This document shows, piece by piece, positions 62,428-64,000 of a stretch of DNA of 64,000 nt. Every line of letters starts with the position of its first letter. The stretch's first letter is position 1. The notes under the pieces are model-generated. The model searched no databases. It had not been told where the DNA came from and saw only the letters and a list, made by a program, of their open reading frames with translations. A program made the translations under genes and the position numbers. Source of the stretch: an uncultured Halomonas sp. (GTDB lineage: Bacteria; Pseudomonadota; Gammaproteobacteria; Pseudomonadales; Halomonadaceae); contig NZ_CANLTC010000005.1 of assembly GCF_947493865.1 (NCBI RefSeq), positions 62,001-126,000 on the forward strand, read 5' to 3'.

Positions 62428-63444
62428 TTAAATGTTTTTGGAATTCCACACGTCTTCCCAATCCCAGCCATCTCTGCAGTTATAGCAAAGCAAAAGTTTT
62501 TGTCGAGACAGACTGCTGAGGTGATCATGAATCTGTTCAGCAGTTTTATCAAAGCAGGGTAGCTCCGCATAGGGCACGAGGTCAGGTAGTGAGGGTTCAT
62601 GCTCCGCAGGATAAATAAACGCTGTGTGGAGTGTGTCTAGAAACTGATTGATTGAATCCAAGGTAGTGGAAATTTGCAATCGAGTGGACGGGTCCAGTCG
62701 AGGGCAGGCATATTCGATGATGATCAAGGCTTGGTAAAGCCTTGTAAGTGCAACCGGTAGCGCACTCATCGAATGCCGGCTATGGTAATAGTGCAATATG
62801 GGATAGGCTAAATGCTGCTGCCCTAATGTGGTAATCGAAGCTTGTAATGTAGCGAGCTGATTCGCCAGGCCCGGAAAGGCCTCTTCATGATGTGTGCTTC
62901 TAATAATATGCAGAGGACTGTGGCCCATGGCGCTGATCAATAGCGCGCATTGGCGTTTTTGTACCGTAGCCGATACCACTGGAACAATATAGGTAACCGC
63001 CAGGGTGAATAGAAATAACCCATTGACAGCAGCTAGAGTAGATAGAAAACGCCAGGCGTTATCGCCTGGGACATAATCGCCATAACCAAGCGTTGAAATC
63101 GTATAGCCGACGAAATAAAAGCGTTCAAGAACCGTTGCCATCACCTTTGTTGTAGAGTTGACCACGGCATGGGGAACGCTGCAAAACAGCAAGAACCAGC
63201 CGAGCCAGACAAGGCTTACCCAAGAGATGATGAGTAATACCGTAATCCACGGGCCCAGGGCGTTAAGCATGGCATGGCTCTTTCGGCGACGATGAATCTT
63301 AAGAAAAATCTTCCCAATGCCGTTGATGAGGCGATTGGTCAGTGGGCCCGAATTCGATGCAGAAAGGGTGGTTTGAATGGCGTCGTAGGCTGCTATGGCA
63401 ATTAGTATGAAACCGATGACCCCAAGCAAGGGATTTCCTATCAT
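62428..63444 (-). CDS. Two-TM potassium channel family protein
   Basis: A 338-aa membrane protein with an N-terminal hydrophobic helix, two more hydrophobic segments (about residues 65-90 and 130-155), and between them a pore loop with the selectivity filter STLGYGDYVPG. About 190 mostly helical cytoplasmic residues follow, with no RCK/TrkA-N GxGxxG motif. It is therefore an ion-transport-2 type channel of unknown gating. It occupies the place between gmhB and glyS where plsC often lies. Base composition is visibly lower in GC than the left part of the window. parS sites flank it on both sides. Confidence 0.82.
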   Translation of the reverse strand: MIGNPLLGVIGFILIAIAAYDAIQTTLSASNSGPLTNRLINGIGKIFLKIHRRRKSHAMLNALGPWITVLLIISWVSLVWLGWFLLFCSVPHAVVNSTTKVMATVLERFYFVGYTISTLGYGDYVPGDNAWRFLSTLAAVNGLFLFTLAVTYIVPVVSATVQKRQCALLISAMGHSPLHIIRSTHHEEAFPGLANQLATLQASITTLGQQHLAYPILHYYHSRHSMSALPVALTRLYQALIIIEYACPRLDPSTRLQISTTLDSINQFLDTLHTAFIYPAEHEPSLPDLVPYAELPCFDKTAEQIHDHLSSLSRQKLLLCYNCRDGWDWEDVWNSKNI

Positions 63445-63563
63445 TTTGACTTCCTTGTTGTGTATAGGTGCTGAATTTTAGTCTAGGGCTATTAGTGTCG
63501 GTGAAGAGTAACTCGATTTTGCTATTTGTGCGCTAGCATGGATCGAGAGAAAACCTCACTTCA

Positions 63564-63579
63564 TGTTTCACGTGAAACA
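63564..63579. promoter_or_regulatory. parS site in a 34-bp palindrome before the K+ channel gene
   Basis: A perfect TGTTTCACGTGAAACA lies at the centre of a perfect 34-bp palindrome (63555-63588), between glyS and the channel gene. The long palindrome would also form a stable hairpin in RNA. Confidence 0.96.
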
Positions 63580-63605
63580 TGAAGTGAGCATTGGAATTCA
63601 AAAGA

Positions 63606-63633
63606 AAGGGGCCAGCATGGTTGCTGGCCCCTT
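63606..63633 (-). terminator. Terminator of glyS
   Basis: GGGGCCAGC and GCTGGCCCC form a nine-base stem extended by AA/TT, with a T-rich tail on the minus strand (TTTCTTTT). It lies 33 bp after the glyS stop. Confidence 0.92.
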
Positions 63634-63666
63634 GTGCCTAAAACGCTGTCGTTCCTGTCGGTCTGA

Positions 63667-64000
63667 TTATTGAAGCTGACCGATATCCGCTACTTCGAGG
63701 AACAGCCCTTGCAGCTTGGCCAGCAAGGCCAAGCGGTTATTGCGGACAGCGGCATCCTCCGTCATGACCATGACGTCATCAAAGAAGGCGTCGACAGGCT
63801 CCCTGAGCGCGGCCAAGGCATCTAGTGCTTCTCGGTAGCAAGCATCGGCGAGTAGTGGTGCTGTCAATTCACGACGCTCTTCCAGGGCCTTTTCCAATGC
63901 CTGTTCGGCAGGTTCATGAAGCAGTCCTGGGTCGATCTGCATCGGGCTTTCCTGCTCATGAGCCTGCTTGGCGAGAATGTTAGTGACGCGTTTGTTGGCC
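63667..64000 (-). CDS. glyS: Glycyl-tRNA synthetase beta subunit (C-terminal part only)
   Basis: The minus-strand frame is open from the window edge to the stop at 63667, giving the last 110 residues. The segment ANKRVTNILAKQAHEQ and the end NNRLALLAKLQGLFLEVADI match the C-terminal DALR/anticodon-binding region of GlyS, where RxNRLALL is typical. The start and most of the enzyme lie outside. Position beside gmhB agrees with the pseudomonad gyrB-gmhB-plsC-glyS order. Confidence 0.93.
   Translation of the reverse strand, partial: ANKRVTNILAKQAHEQESPMQIDPGLLHEPAEQALEKALEERRELTAPLLADACYREALDALAALREPVDAFFDDVMVMTEDAAVRNNRLALLAKLQGLFLEVADIGQLQ

Overview
The window is a chromosomal origin-proximal segment of a moderately GC-rich gammaproteobacterium. 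The predicted proteins and gene neighbourhoods (rubredoxin reductase-ubiC-ubiA-phoB-phoR; mnmG-rsmG-parA-parB-atpIBEFHAGDC-glmU-glmS; rpmH/dnaA-dnaN-recF-gyrB) look like Halomonadaceae (Halomonas/Chromohalobacter relatives). This placement comes from recognising families and gene order, not from a database search. No rRNA, tRNA, CRISPR array or complete insertion sequence was seen.

Layout. 1-4.9 kb: a rubredoxin reductase-like flavoprotein cut by the window edge, ubiquinone genes ubiC and ubiA, and phoB-phoR behind an exact Pho box. 4.9-7.1 kb: cysZ and phoU on the opposite strand, then a hot-dog thioesterase. 7.1-13.5 kb: an orphan TRAP substrate-binding protein and a three-gene, translationally coupled TMAO-reductase-type respiratory operon (hybrid cytochrome c, TorD-like chaperone, TorA-like molybdoenzyme) preceded by a perfect FNR/Anr-type box. 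13.5-17.4 kb: a psiE-family gene bracketed by uvrD and a decayed copy of the uvrD 3' end, then hexR. 17.6-23.5 kb: a small basic protein, an NSS-family Na+ symporter, a DUF72 protein, glmS and glmU. 23.7-35.3 kb: the complete F1Fo ATP synthase operon, parB, parA, rsmG and mnmG. 35.3-51 kb: a block separating mnmG from mnmE, with a DnaA-box-rich intergenic region, a polar amino-acid ABC importer, erpA, argC, a ClC channel, hemJ, thiD, hemL, a kinase-like/ATPase fusion, a CsgD-like regulator, rdgB, hemW, an OmpA-type lipoprotein and rlmJ. 51-64 kb: mnmE, yidC, rnpA, rpmH, the probable oriC, dnaA, dnaN, recF, gyrB, gmhB, a K+ channel and the C-terminal part of glyS.

How the genes work together. 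The right half is the replication and segregation hub: DnaA boxes lie around dnaA and again upstream of mnmG, parA/parB sit about 23 kb from dnaA, and five parS sites lie between recF and glyS. The phosphate regulators phoBR and phoU are split between two adjacent operons. Haem synthesis (hemJ, hemL, plus the haem chaperone hemW) and Fe-S assembly (erpA) sit close together.

The most unusual items are: a TorC-like cytochrome in which the expected NapC-type tetrahaem module is replaced by a dehydrogenase-type dihaem module; a 141-bp MITE-like element that split the original ubiC start; the same 76-bp repeat core carried between two different terminal inverted repeats; a pseudogenised uvrD tail flanking psiE; two perfect DnaA boxes in front of hemL; and two separate DnaA-box clusters that could each be an origin.
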